A stretch of 13,021 nt of DNA, taken from the NCBI GenBank assembly GCA_026993275.1, contig JALWUB010000406.1, positions 1-13,021 on the forward strand, read 5' to 3'. This document shows, piece by piece, positions 5,345-13,021 of the stretch. Numbering within the stretch: position 1 is the first letter of the stretch; every line of letters starts with the position of its first letter. The position numbers and the translations under genes are program-made. Under the pieces are notes generated by a model that was given only the letters and a program-made list of their open reading frames with translations, was not told the DNA's origin and searched no databases. The stretch is from Robiginitomaculum sp. Lineage in GTDB: Bacteria > Pseudomonadota > Alphaproteobacteria > Caulobacterales > Maricaulaceae.

Positions 5345-7534
5345 ATGAACGGCACTGCAGGACCCGGGAGGATCGCGCAGGTCCTGCTGCCGCTGCCCCT
5401 GCCCGGCGCGCTGGATTATACCGTGCCCCCGGGCCTTGACGTGCAGCCGGGCTGCTTTGTCAGCGTGCCGCTTGGCGCGCGCCAGGTGCGCGGCGTGGTC
5501 TGGTCTGCACGGCCGCGCAACGCCGAAGATGCCGGACGCAGGCTCAAGCCCATCGGCGCCCTGGTGCCGGCACCGCCCTTGAGCGCCGAATGCCGCGCCT
5601 TTGTCGATTTTACCGCCCGCTATACCTGCCATCTGCCCGGGCGGGTGCTGCGCATGGTGATGAGCAGCCCCGAAGCCCTCGATCCGCCGCCGCAGCGCAC
5701 CGTCTATTTGCCGGGCGATACGCTGCCGCAACGCTTCACGGCGGCGCGGAAAAAGGTTCTGGCCGCGGCCGCCGATGGCCCGTTTGAAGCGGCGGAGCTG
5801 GCCCGCCGCGCCGGTGTGTCGCCAGGGGTGGTGACGGCCCTGGCCAGGGCAGGCGGCCTTGCTGCCCTCAGCCAGAGCGCCGATGCGCGCTTTGATGCGC
5901 CCATCCCCCAGGCCGGTGCGCTGCGCCTGAATGAGGCGCAAAGCGCGGCGGCGCAAACCCTGACTGCCCTCGCCCGCCAGGGCGGCTTTGCGCCAGCCCT
6001 GCTGGACGGCGTCACCGGGTCGGGCAAGACCGAGGTCTATTTCGATGTCATTGCCGATGTGCTGGAGCGTGATCCCGAAGCGCAGATTCTGGTGCTGCTG
6101 CCGGAAATCGCCCTGACCCAGGACGTGCTGGCGCGCTTTGCCCGCCGCTTTGGCGCGGCCCCCGCCGAATGGCATTCGGAACGCACCAGATCACAGCGGC
6201 GGCGGGTGTGGCGCGAAACCGCCCATGGCCGCGCGCGCATTGTCGTGGGCGCCCGCTCGGCGCTGTTTTTGCCGTTTTCGCATTTGCGCCTGATCATTGT
6301 CGATGAAGAGCATGATGGCTCCTACAAGCAGGAAGAGGGCGTGCTCTATCATGCCCGGGACATGGCCGTGGCGCGGGCGAAATGCGCTGGCGCCGCCATT
6401 ATCCTGGCTTCGGCGACGCCCTCGCTGGAAAGCCTGGTCAATGCCCGCTCCGGCCGTTATGCCCATGTGCGCCTGCCCTCGCGGCCGGGCGCGGCGGTGC
6501 TGCCGCCCATCCGCACCATTGATCTGCGCGCCCATCCGCCCGCCAGGGAGTGCTGGCTGTCACCGCCGCTGATCGAGGCCGTCCAGCACACCCTGGAGCG
6601 CGGCGAGCAAAGCCTGCTGTTTCTCAACCGCCGCGGCTATGCCCCCTTGACCATTTGCCGCAAATGCGGCAGCCGCCTGCAAGCGCCAGACAGCAATACC
6701 TATCTGGTGGAACACCGCCAGAGCGGCCGCCTGGTCTGTCATCTGACCGGCTTTTCCATGCCCCGGCCGCACGCCTGCCCGTCCTGCGGCGCGCCAGACA
6801 GCCTGCACCCGGTGGGCCCCGGCGTCGAGCGTCTGCACGAAGAAGCCGCGGCGCTGTTTCCCGGCGCCCGCATTGCCGTGTTTTCCTCCGACACCGCCAG
6901 CACCCCGGCCGAGGTGCGCCGCCTGATCAGCCGCATGGAGGCGCACGAGATCGACATTCTCATCGGCACCAGCATGGCCGCCAAGGGCCACAATTTCCCG
7001 GCCCTGACCCTGGTCGGGGTCATTGATGCCGACATGGGCCTGCGCGGCGCCGACCTGCGCGCCGGCGAGCGCACCTATCAGACCCTGGTGCAGGTGGCCG
7101 GGCGCGCCGGGCGCGCCGATCGCCCGGGGCGGGCGCTGTTGCAGACCTGGCAGCCGGAGCACGAGGCGATCCAGGCCCTGTGCTCGGGCGACCGGGATAC
7201 CTTTCTGGCGGCGGAACTCAATTTGCGTGCCGACATGGGCTTTCCGCCCTATGGCCGCCTGGCGGCGCTGATCGTCTCCGCGCCAACGGAAAAGCTGGCG
7301 GCGCACGAGGCGCAGCGCCTGGCCGCCGCGGCGCCGCTGGCCAGGGATGTGGATATCTGGGGGCCGGTCGAGCCGCCCTTTGCGCGCCTGCGCGGGCAAT
7401 GGCGGCGGCGGCTTCTGCTGCGCGCCGGCCGCGACGTGGATGTGCCCGCCCTGATCAGCGCCTGGCGCGCACGCGTCACGCTGTCGCCCAAGGTGCGCCT
7501 GAAGGTCGATATCGACCCCTATTCGTTCTTGTGA
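5345..7534 (+). CDS. priA: Primosomal protein N', replication-restart helicase PriA
   Basis: This 729-residue protein has nearly the length of E. coli PriA. PriA recognises stalled forks and D-loops, unwinds DNA 3' to 5', and loads the replicative helicase. Residues 1-105 form the 3'-DNA-binding domain, followed by a winged-helix region (about 120-185). The superfamily 2 helicase core has Gly-Ser-Gly-Lys228-Thr (Walker A) and Asp320-Glu-Glu-His (Walker B). The late motifs include Gly-Thr-Ser-Met-Ala-Ala-Lys-Gly and the Gln-Val-Ala-Gly-Arg-Ala-Gly-Arg motif. In the zinc region, Cys438, Cys441, Cys478 and Cys481 are kept, but positions 447, 450 and 468 are Ala, Ser and Thr instead of Cys. The frame is open from 5102, but that part crosses a repeat; the ATG at 5345 fits the family start and has AGGG eight bases upstream. 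Confidence 0.96.
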   Translation: MNGTAGPGRIAQVLLPLPLPGALDYTVPPGLDVQPGCFVSVPLGARQVRGVVWSARPRNAEDAGRRLKPIGALVPAPPLSAECRAFVDFTARYTCHLPGRVLRMVMSSPEALDPPPQRTVYLPGDTLPQRFTAARKKVLAAAADGPFEAAELARRAGVSPGVVTALARAGGLAALSQSADARFDAPIPQAGALRLNEAQSAAAQTLTALARQGGFAPALLDGVTGSGKTEVYFDVIADVLERDPEAQILVLLPEIALTQDVLARFARRFGAAPAEWHSERTRSQRRRVWRETAHGRARIVVGARSALFLPFSHLRLIIVDEEHDGSYKQEEGVLYHARDMAVARAKCAGAAIILASATPSLESLVNARSGRYAHVRLPSRPGAAVLPPIRTIDLRAHPPARECWLSPPLIEAVQHTLERGEQSLLFLNRRGYAPLTICRKCGSRLQAPDSNTYLVEHRQSGRLVCHLTGFSMPRPHACPSCGAPDSLHPVGPGVERLHEEAAALFPGARIAVFSSDTASTPAEVRRLISRMEAHEIDILIGTSMAAKGHNFPALTLVGVIDADMGLRGADLRAGERTYQTLVQVAGRAGRADRPGRALLQTWQPEHEAIQALCSGDRDTFLAAELNLRADMGFPPYGRLAALIVSAPTEKLAAHEAQRLAAAAPLARDVDIWGPVEPPFARLRGQWRRRLLLRAGRDVDVPALISAWRARVTLSPKVRLKVDIDPYSFL

Positions 7535-7539
7535 GACGC

Positions 7540-7623
7540 GGGCAAGAGGCCAGCAAGAGCAATAAAGGACAGATTATGTCCTGTCCCCGGTGTTGGCGCC
7601 ACAGACAGGGCTTTCCTGTTAAA
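7540..7623. repeat. Dispersed repeat copy B, immediately downstream of priA
   Basis: This 84-base segment aligns with 5171-5255 in the same orientation, with one base of length difference; both ends are conserved and the middle is divergent. It contains a perfect hairpin, AGGACA-GATTA-TGTCCT (7566-7582), and a second, ACAGG-GCTTT-CCTGT (7605-7619). The outer left arm seen in copy A is largely lost here, because the matching position overlaps the priA stop codon. The hairpins could also affect the 3' end of the priA message, but no T tract follows. Confidence 0.6.
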
Positions 7624-7950
7624 TCTGCCGGGAGCCTTTTACGTTAAACGCACGGCAGACTTTCGCCTGCCCTTCAGGCATTCGTTGCGCAAAAGCCCAA
7701 CAGACCGTTTACCGGAACAAGCCCGATAAACAAGGTCCTGCTGCCGGCATGATGTGAAACTGTCCCTGCATATCCTCCTCTGCCTGATTGAGCCCTGAGC
7801 CCTGATGGCTTGTGTGCCGCGCTGCCCCAGCATGCACCATGCGGTCTGATTATCACATTTTCGTGACAATCTTGTATTTTCTTGACTTGCAACCTGTGTG
7901 ATGTTTTGTTTTCTTGGCAGCTATATTCTGAGCATTTGCAGGGGGATTCA
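7624..7950. other. Intergenic region upstream of the large protease gene
   Basis: I see no gene in this stretch. Two overlapping minus-strand frames exist but look like chance: they have no good ribosome binding site and a random-looking composition. A small GCCTG-CCCTT-CAGGC hairpin lies at 7665-7679 near the left end. The last 100 bases are richer in A and T and should hold the protease promoter. A TTGACT (7882-7887) and a TATATT (7922-7927) are present but spaced too far apart to be one promoter, so no site is called. The GGGGG just ahead of the ATG at 7951 is the ribosome binding site. Confidence 0.5.
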
Positions 7951-10900
7951 ATGACTGGATCCGGTAATTCAATATTTAAGATTATCAATGTCAAAAGAAA
8001 AACCTTTCTTTATACCATGATGATTTGCGCCTGTTCTTTTTTGGCTCCTGTTGTGGCACAGGCACAGCCAAAGGCCGAAATTCGTTATGCCGGATCAAGC
8101 AAGATCGACCTGGCCGGCCCTGCCGCCCTGGCGGTGATGAAAGGCGGACGCAGCCGCGTCATTGTCCAGTTCAGGCTGACGGAGTCCCAAAGCGCCGCAA
8201 TCAGCGCCATGGCCAAAGCGGGCAAGGGCCTGTCCATCGCCCAGGCCCGCCGGCAAACCATTGACCGGGCCCGCACGCATTTGCTCGACCGGACGCTTGG
8301 CACTGCGCCGGCCAGGTCCGGTGCCAAGCCTGGAGCCAAGTCTGCCGCAGGCCCGCTGGCCTCGCTGCGGGCCCTGCACAATATCCCGGCCTTCGCGCTT
8401 GACCTGAACCGCGCCGAACTGGAGCGCCTGGCCGCCGATCCGGCGGTGGTGTCTATTGTTGAAGACAGGCTCATGAAGCCCATGCTGGACCAGTCGGTAC
8501 CGCTGATCGGGGCACCGGCTGTCTGGGCTGGCGGATCAGAGGGCAGCGGCACCGCCGTGGCGGTTCTGGATACCGGCTCGTCGCTGACCCACACCATGAT
8601 GGCCGGCAAAATTGCTGGCTCGGCCTGCTTTTCGACCACCAGCGCAGGCAGCAATTCCACATCCCTGTGCCCGGACGGGACCAGCCAGCAAATCGGCGGC
8701 GATGCGGGAACCAACTGCCCGGTCGATGACCCGGCAACACCCGATGTGGTTGAAGGCGTGGACGGCTGTGACCACGGCACCCATGTGGCCTCCACCGCAA
8801 TGGGGGCGGCATTTACCGGCTCCCAGGGCAAGGTCCTGCAAGGCGTGGCCCGGGGAGCCAATCTGGTTGCCGTGCAGGTGTTTTCCAAATTTACGGATTC
8901 AGCCAATTGCGGCTCGGACCCTGTGCCTTGTGTCCGATCCTTTACCAGCGATCAGGATGCAGCCCTGGATTATGTGCTCACCAATGCCGCTGCCCTGAAT
9001 GTGGCTTCCATAAACATGAGTCTGGGCGGCGGGAAACATGCGGCCGCCTGTGACACCGGGGTTGAGGCCTCGACCAAGGCCCTGATTGACCAGTTGCGCA
9101 CCATGGGGGTGGCGACTTTCATCGCGGCGGGCAATGAAGGGTTCACAGACGGCATTTCTGCGCCAGCCTGTATTTCATCAGCCATTGCCGTCGGCGCAAC
9201 CGGCAGGCAGGACTTTGTCACATCCTTTTCCAACTCATCGCCGCTGGTGGATGTGCTGGCCCCGGGGCGATTCATACGGGCTGCTTATCCGGAAGTGGCG
9301 GGCGTGTCTTATGATGCTGTCCTTTCGGGCACATCCATGGCCACGCCCCATGCCGCCGGGGCCTTTGCCCTGCTCAGGTCTGCCCACCCGGCGGCCAGTG
9401 TCGATGACATCTTGAATGCTCTGAAGGCCACGGGCAAGCCTGTGGTGGACACAAGAAATGCGGTTCTCAAACCACGCATTCAGGTGGATGCCGCCAGTGA
9501 TTTTATCAGTGCCGGGGGCAGCAATCTGGCTGATCTGGCGTTGACGCCAATCGCGCCTGCTCTGGTCAAGGGCATGATTACAGATCCGGCCAGTTTCGCC
9601 CCGCTGGTCTATACCCTGACCAATAACGGCACGGCACCGGCAGACTGGACCGTCTCGTCTGATCAGACGGCCCTGATGCTGGACCAAACCGGCGGCACCC
9701 TGGCGGCTGGCGCATCGGTGGACGTGACAGTCTCCATTGACCCTTCAACCTTGACGGCAAACCAGCCGCTTAGCGCAATCCTCTCCTTTGGCGGAAACGG
9801 GCAAACCACCACCCGGCAAGTGACCGTTCTGGCGGAAGGTGCCCCGGCCAATGACAATTTCGCTGACCGCATCACTCTGCCAAGCGCCTTGCCAATAACG
9901 GTCAATGCTAACAATATCATGGCCACCATCGAAGCCGGAGAGCCCAGTTTCGGTCCGGGGCATTCCGTCTGGTATGAATGGACACCTCAGGTCAGTGAGC
10001 GCGTGGACATCACCGGCGTTTTTGCTGGTGCGGCAAACCCGGAAAACCCTGTTAATATATACACTGGCACAACACTGTCTGGACTTACACTTGTCGCCTC
10101 TGGTTTTGCCGGTGGAACGCCTGAAAATCCGTCCCGCCTTATCCTGGATGCCGTGGCGAACCAAACCTACATTCTTGCTATCGATGGCCAAAGTGGCCAG
10201 TTTCCGATCACGGAAGGGTTTTTCACCTTATCCATCGGCTCTCATGAAAACCGGCCGCCCGTGGCAGGAAATGATGTCTTCCAGACAACGTCGTCATTGA
10301 TTCTGACAGCAAACATGCGGCAAAAAAGTTTGCTGCGAAGCAGCCGCAGCCTGGTGAACGATTACGATCCCGATGGAGATGCCTTTTCGACCACAGCGGT
10401 CAATGGCACCCCCTTGGGCACTGGCCCGGAAACACAATTCACCTTGCCGAGTGGGGCAATAATCCGCGTCAAGCCCGATGGAAATTTTTCTTATAATCCC
10501 AATGGCGTTTTTGATAGCCTTGCGCCTGGAACAAAGACCTCTGATGCATTCACCTATACCATCAGCGATGGCGCTCTGACTGACTCAGCGACAGTAACCA
10601 TTGATGTGTTCGTTGACAATGCGCGGCCACAACGCCAGTTAAACGCGTCTATCCTTTCTGGAGGCAGCGGTTTCATATTCAAAGGGAGGGTTTTTGACGA
10701 GCGTACGGGTGTTTCTGTCCAGTCTGCGGGCGACGTTAACGGTGATGGCATAAACGATATTGTCATTGGTGCCGCTCGAGGTGAAAACAGGCAATTTTCA
10801 CGCGAAGGTCTTGTCTATGTTGTTTATGGATCTGCATCAGGGTTTCCGTCGATACTGGATCCCACCATGCTGAATGGCAGCAACGGGTTTGTCCTGAGTG

Positions 10901-13021
10901 GCATAAACAATGGCGATCTTTTTGGAACAGGCGTCACCAATGCAGGAGATATTAACGGCGATGGTCATGATGACCTGGCCATTGGAGCCCCTGGCAGTGA
11001 CCCCAATAACACGTTCAATGCCGGCGCGGTCTATATCGTTTATGGTAAAGCGGGCGGTTTTCCTGCAAATATTGATCTGGCTTCTCTGAATGGCAGCAAC
11101 GGCTTTGTCATTAATGGCACCACCTCATTTGGAGAAATTGGCCACATAGTCAGACCTGCTGGTGATTTTAATGCAGATGGTATTGCTGATCTGCTCATTT
11201 CAGGAAGCCGCTCGTCCATTTATGTCATTTACGGCAAAACAACCCCGTTTTCCGCCGTGTTTGATCTCGCCTCTGTTGACCAGGGCAGCGCCCTTCGAAT
11301 TGACGGTATTCCGGTTGATACGTTTTCTGGGCAGGCCATTGACAGCGGGGATTTTAACGGCGATGGCATCTCCGATCTGCTTGTCGGTGCCGCACCCGAA
11401 AAGCCGGACACTGATAGTGGTTTTGCTTATGTCCTTATGGGGTCAGCCACCCCGTTTCCTGCTTCCATTATCTTGTCACCTGTTGATGGCTCATCCTCTG
11501 CTTTTCAGCTTGATGGCACCAATGGTTTTATCATTGATGGCATATTGGCTGGTGACCTGACCGGTGATGCAGTCGCCAATGCCGGCGATGTCAATGGAGA
11601 TGGTATTGATGACATGCTGGTAGGCGCGCCCTTTGCCAGCAATGGTAATTTTCCTCTCGCTGGTGCCACATACCTGATTTACGGGAAAGCATCTGGCAAC
11701 CCCGCCAGGCTGGATATGGGATCACTGGATGGCACCAACGGCACGGTAATTAATGGCGTCAATGCCCTTGAAGAATCCGGACTGGCCCTCAGCACAGCAG
11801 GGGATGTCGACCATGATGGCATTGATGATTTTCTGATTGGCGCTCCAAAGGCAGGCCGCTCCGGCAGACATGATTCTGGAGCCGTTTATCTTGTGTATGG
11901 CAGCACTTCCGGTTTTGGTGCCACGCTTTCATTGTCTGGACTGAATGCAAATTCAGGCCTTGTTATTCATGGCATTGATGCAGACAATATGGCTGGGGCC
12001 GCATTGGGAACCGCTGGAGACATCAATAACGATGGCATTGATGATTTTCTCATTGGCGCGCCCAATATAAACCCATTTTCTGGTGATTTTACAAATCGTA
12101 CAGCAGGAGCTGTCTATGCTGTTTTTGGGTCGCCTTCACCTTTGGGGAGCTTGGGGGACCTGCCAGTTGCAGTCAATGACACCTTTGCCACAGATGAAGA
12201 CACATCCATTTCCGGCAACTTGTTGGCCGATAATGGCGCCGGAGCGGATCGTGACCCAGGCTCCGGTTCGCTCAATGTCGTCCGCATCAATGGAAGTGCA
12301 GGCAATGTAGGCAATCCGGTCTCACTGCCCTCCGGGGCCGTGCTGACCGTTATGGCCAATGGCACGTTTTCATTTGATCCCAGTGGCCACTTCGACTCTT
12401 TGGGCGTTTTTGATAACACCACAGACAGCTTTACCTATCAGATAGAAAACACAAGCGGTGGTGCCGATGCTGCCAGCGTGACCATCGCAATTTCAGGTGT
12501 TAACGACCCGCCATCCGGGGCCGTGACGATTTCGGGCACCCTTTCCAAGGGCTCTACCCTGACTGCCGATGCCTCCGCCCTGACAGACCCAGAGGGTTTG
12601 GGCAGTTTCACTTACCAGTGGTTCAGGAATGGCGAACGGGGCTTCGCCATTGCCAACGGACCTTCTTATACGCTGACTCAGGCCGATGTCGGCAAATTCC
12701 TCGAAGTCTCTGTCAGCTATACTGATGGCGGCTTCAGTTTTGAAAGGCTATTTTCAGCACCGACTGGAACCATAGCAGGCAATAACACTCCCCCCACTGG
12801 CGCGGTGGTGATCACCGGCACGGCGATGCAGGGCCAGACCCTGACGGCGGATGCGTCGGGTGTGGCTGATGCGGACGGCCTTGGGGCCTTTTCCTACCAG
12901 TGGCGCAGGAATGGCACAAATATCGCCGGGGCCACGGCTTCGGCCTATACCCTGGTTCAGGCCGACGTGGGCAAGACCATGGACGTGGTTGTTTCCTACA
13001 CTGATGGCTTTGGCACGGCAG
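7951..13021 (+). CDS. Giant secreted subtilisin-like (S8) protease with integrin-like propeller and adhesin-type repeats (3' truncated by window edge)
   Basis: One frame stays open for 1690 codons and runs off the window. The N-terminus has Lys15-Arg-Lys, a hydrophobic stretch (19-36) and an Ala-Gln-Ala end near residue 38, so Sec export is likely. Residues about 45-175 look like an inhibitor propeptide. The S8 domain (about 190-490) shows the catalytic triad: Asp207 in Val-Leu-Asp-Thr-Gly, His275 in His-Gly-Thr-His, and Ser462 in Gly-Thr-Ser-Met-Ala. The oxyanion Asn395 is also present. Then follow a BACON-like domain (about 530-628), a PPC-like domain (631-763), a VCBS/cadherin-like domain (765-890), seven FG-GAP repeats (891-1398), a second VCBS/cadherin-like domain (1401-1521) and Ig-like repeats from 1522 on. 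The protein is probably surface-bound or released and may bind calcium. The start is an ATG with GGGGG seven bases upstream. The true length, cell-surface anchor and secretion signal lie beyond the window. Confidence 0.92.
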   Translation, partial: MTGSGNSIFKIINVKRKTFLYTMMICACSFLAPVVAQAQPKAEIRYAGSSKIDLAGPAALAVMKGGRSRVIVQFRLTESQSAAISAMAKAGKGLSIAQARRQTIDRARTHLLDRTLGTAPARSGAKPGAKSAAGPLASLRALHNIPAFALDLNRAELERLAADPAVVSIVEDRLMKPMLDQSVPLIGAPAVWAGGSEGSGTAVAVLDTGSSLTHTMMAGKIAGSACFSTTSAGSNSTSLCPDGTSQQIGGDAGTNCPVDDPATPDVVEGVDGCDHGTHVASTAMGAAFTGSQGKVLQGVARGANLVAVQVFSKFTDSANCGSDPVPCVRSFTSDQDAALDYVLTNAAALNVASINMSLGGGKHAAACDTGVEASTKALIDQLRTMGVATFIAAGNEGFTDGISAPACISSAIAVGATGRQDFVTSFSNSSPLVDVLAPGRFIRAAYPEVAGVSYDAVLSGTSMATPHAAGAFALLRSAHPAASVDDILNALKATGKPVVDTRNAVLKPRIQVDAASDFISAGGSNLADLALTPIAPALVKGMITDPASFAPLVYTLTNNGTAPADWTVSSDQTALMLDQTGGTLAAGASVDVTVSIDPSTLTANQPLSAILSFGGNGQTTTRQVTVLAEGAPANDNFADRITLPSALPITVNANNIMATIEAGEPSFGPGHSVWYEWTPQVSERVDITGVFAGAANPENPVNIYTGTTLSGLTLVASGFAGGTPENPSRLILDAVANQTYILAIDGQSGQFPITEGFFTLSIGSHENRPPVAGNDVFQTTSSLILTANMRQKSLLRSSRSLVNDYDPDGDAFSTTAVNGTPLGTGPETQFTLPSGAIIRVKPDGNFSYNPNGVFDSLAPGTKTSDAFTYTISDGALTDSATVTIDVFVDNARPQRQLNASILSGGSGFIFKGRVFDERTGVSVQSAGDVNGDGINDIVIGAARGENRQFSREGLVYVVYGSASGFPSILDPTMLNGSNGFVLSGINNGDLFGTGVTNAGDINGDGHDDLAIGAPGSDPNNTFNAGAVYIVYGKAGGFPANIDLASLNGSNGFVINGTTSFGEIGHIVRPAGDFNADGIADLLISGSRSSIYVIYGKTTPFSAVFDLASVDQGSALRIDGIPVDTFSGQAIDSGDFNGDGISDLLVGAAPEKPDTDSGFAYVLMGSATPFPASIILSPVDGSSSAFQLDGTNGFIIDGILAGDLTGDAVANAGDVNGDGIDDMLVGAPFASNGNFPLAGATYLIYGKASGNPARLDMGSLDGTNGTVINGVNALEESGLALSTAGDVDHDGIDDFLIGAPKAGRSGRHDSGAVYLVYGSTSGFGATLSLSGLNANSGLVIHGIDADNMAGAALGTAGDINNDGIDDFLIGAPNINPFSGDFTNRTAGAVYAVFGSPSPLGSLGDLPVAVNDTFATDEDTSISGNLLADNGAGADRDPGSGSLNVVRINGSAGNVGNPVSLPSGAVLTVMANGTFSFDPSGHFDSLGVFDNTTDSFTYQIENTSGGADAASVTIAISGVNDPPSGAVTISGTLSKGSTLTADASALTDPEGLGSFTYQWFRNGERGFAIANGPSYTLTQADVGKFLEVSVSYTDGGFSFERLFSAPTGTIAGNNTPPTGAVVITGTAMQGQTLTADASGVADADGLGAFSYQWRRNGTNIAGATASAYTLVQADVGKTMDVVVSYTDGFGTA
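10654..12140 (+). repeat. Seven FG-GAP repeats forming a predicted beta-propeller (inside the protease gene)
   Basis: Seven copies of an Asp-x-Asn-x-Asp-Gly-x-x-Asp calcium-loop motif start at residues 928, 1000, 1072, 1134, 1213, 1285 and 1357 of the protease. Spacings are 72, 72, 62, 79, 72 and 72 residues. Most blades also carry a Leu-x-Gly-x-Asn-Gly-Phe strand and a Val-Tyr-x-Val-Tyr-Gly strand. Seven blades is the number found in integrin alpha-chain propellers. The third blade is shortest and its loop is altered (Asn-Ala-Asp-Gly); the sixth and seventh also vary. Confidence 0.85.
12514..13021 (+). repeat. Tandem Ig-like repeats (about 94 residues), second copy truncated by window edge
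   Basis: Copy one covers 12514-12795 and copy two starts at 12796. Both begin with Gly-Ala-Val, share Leu-Thr-Ala-Asp-Ala-Ser, Tyr-Gln-Trp, Gln-Ala-Asp-Val-Gly-Lys and Val-Ser-Tyr-Thr-Asp-Gly, and are joined by a Pro-Pro linker. This repeat type is common in large bacterial adhesins and often occurs in long arrays, so more copies probably follow outside the window. Confidence 0.8.

Noticed and set aside
7639..7994. Two overlapping minus-strand frames before the protease
   Set aside because: They have random-looking composition with many Cys and Arg, no ribosome binding site, and one runs into the protease start.
8017..8034. A lipobox-like Ile-Cys-Ala-Cys in the protease signal region
   Set aside because: It occurs in the middle of the hydrophobic stretch, too early for lipoprotein cleavage; an ordinary Ala-x-Ala signal peptidase site follows at about residue 38.
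8085..8906. A 273-codon minus-strand frame opposite the protease
   Set aside because: It lies wholly opposite the propeptide and catalytic domain, which have clear S8 motifs. It shows no recognisable domain and no good ribosome binding site.

Overview
The window looks like chromosomal DNA from a GC-rich alphaproteobacterium. The evidence is the tal / DUF484 / xerC run facing priA (an arrangement I associate with this class), the codon use, and a LuxR-type regulator. I cannot name the genus. Only coding genes, repeats and possible control sites were seen; there is no rRNA, tRNA or CRISPR array.

Left part (1-906, + strand): the tail of an unrecognised gene overlaps a gene for a GYF_2-domain protein, which in turn overlaps a gene for a small membrane protein. 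This short operon runs tail to tail into a minus-strand group.

That group (901-2705, - strand), in transcription order, is a LuxR-type regulator, a 74-residue unknown protein and a gamma-carbonic-anhydrase-like protein. A lux-box-like palindrome lies between the regulator gene and the 74-residue gene, placed correctly to control the small gene.

Housekeeping core (2934-7534): a tightly overlapping minus-strand operon of transaldolase, a DUF484 protein and the tyrosine recombinase XerC. It diverges from priA, the replication-restart helicase. PriA keeps its helicase motifs and one zinc site but has lost three of the four cysteines of the second zinc site. Two related copies of an 85-base repeat flank priA in the same orientation.

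Right part (7951 to the window end, + strand): one very large open gene with no stop codon in the window (at least 1690 codons). It encodes a secreted subtilisin-like protease fused to a chain of extracellular modules: a propeptide, a BACON-like domain, a PPC-like domain, a VCBS/cadherin-like domain, seven FG-GAP repeats predicted to form an integrin-like beta-propeller, a second VCBS/cadherin-like domain, and at least two tandem Ig-like repeats. Base composition drops in the propeller part, which suggests a mosaic origin. This gene, the lux-box-like site, the PriA zinc-site loss and the repeats flanking priA are the points most worth a second look.
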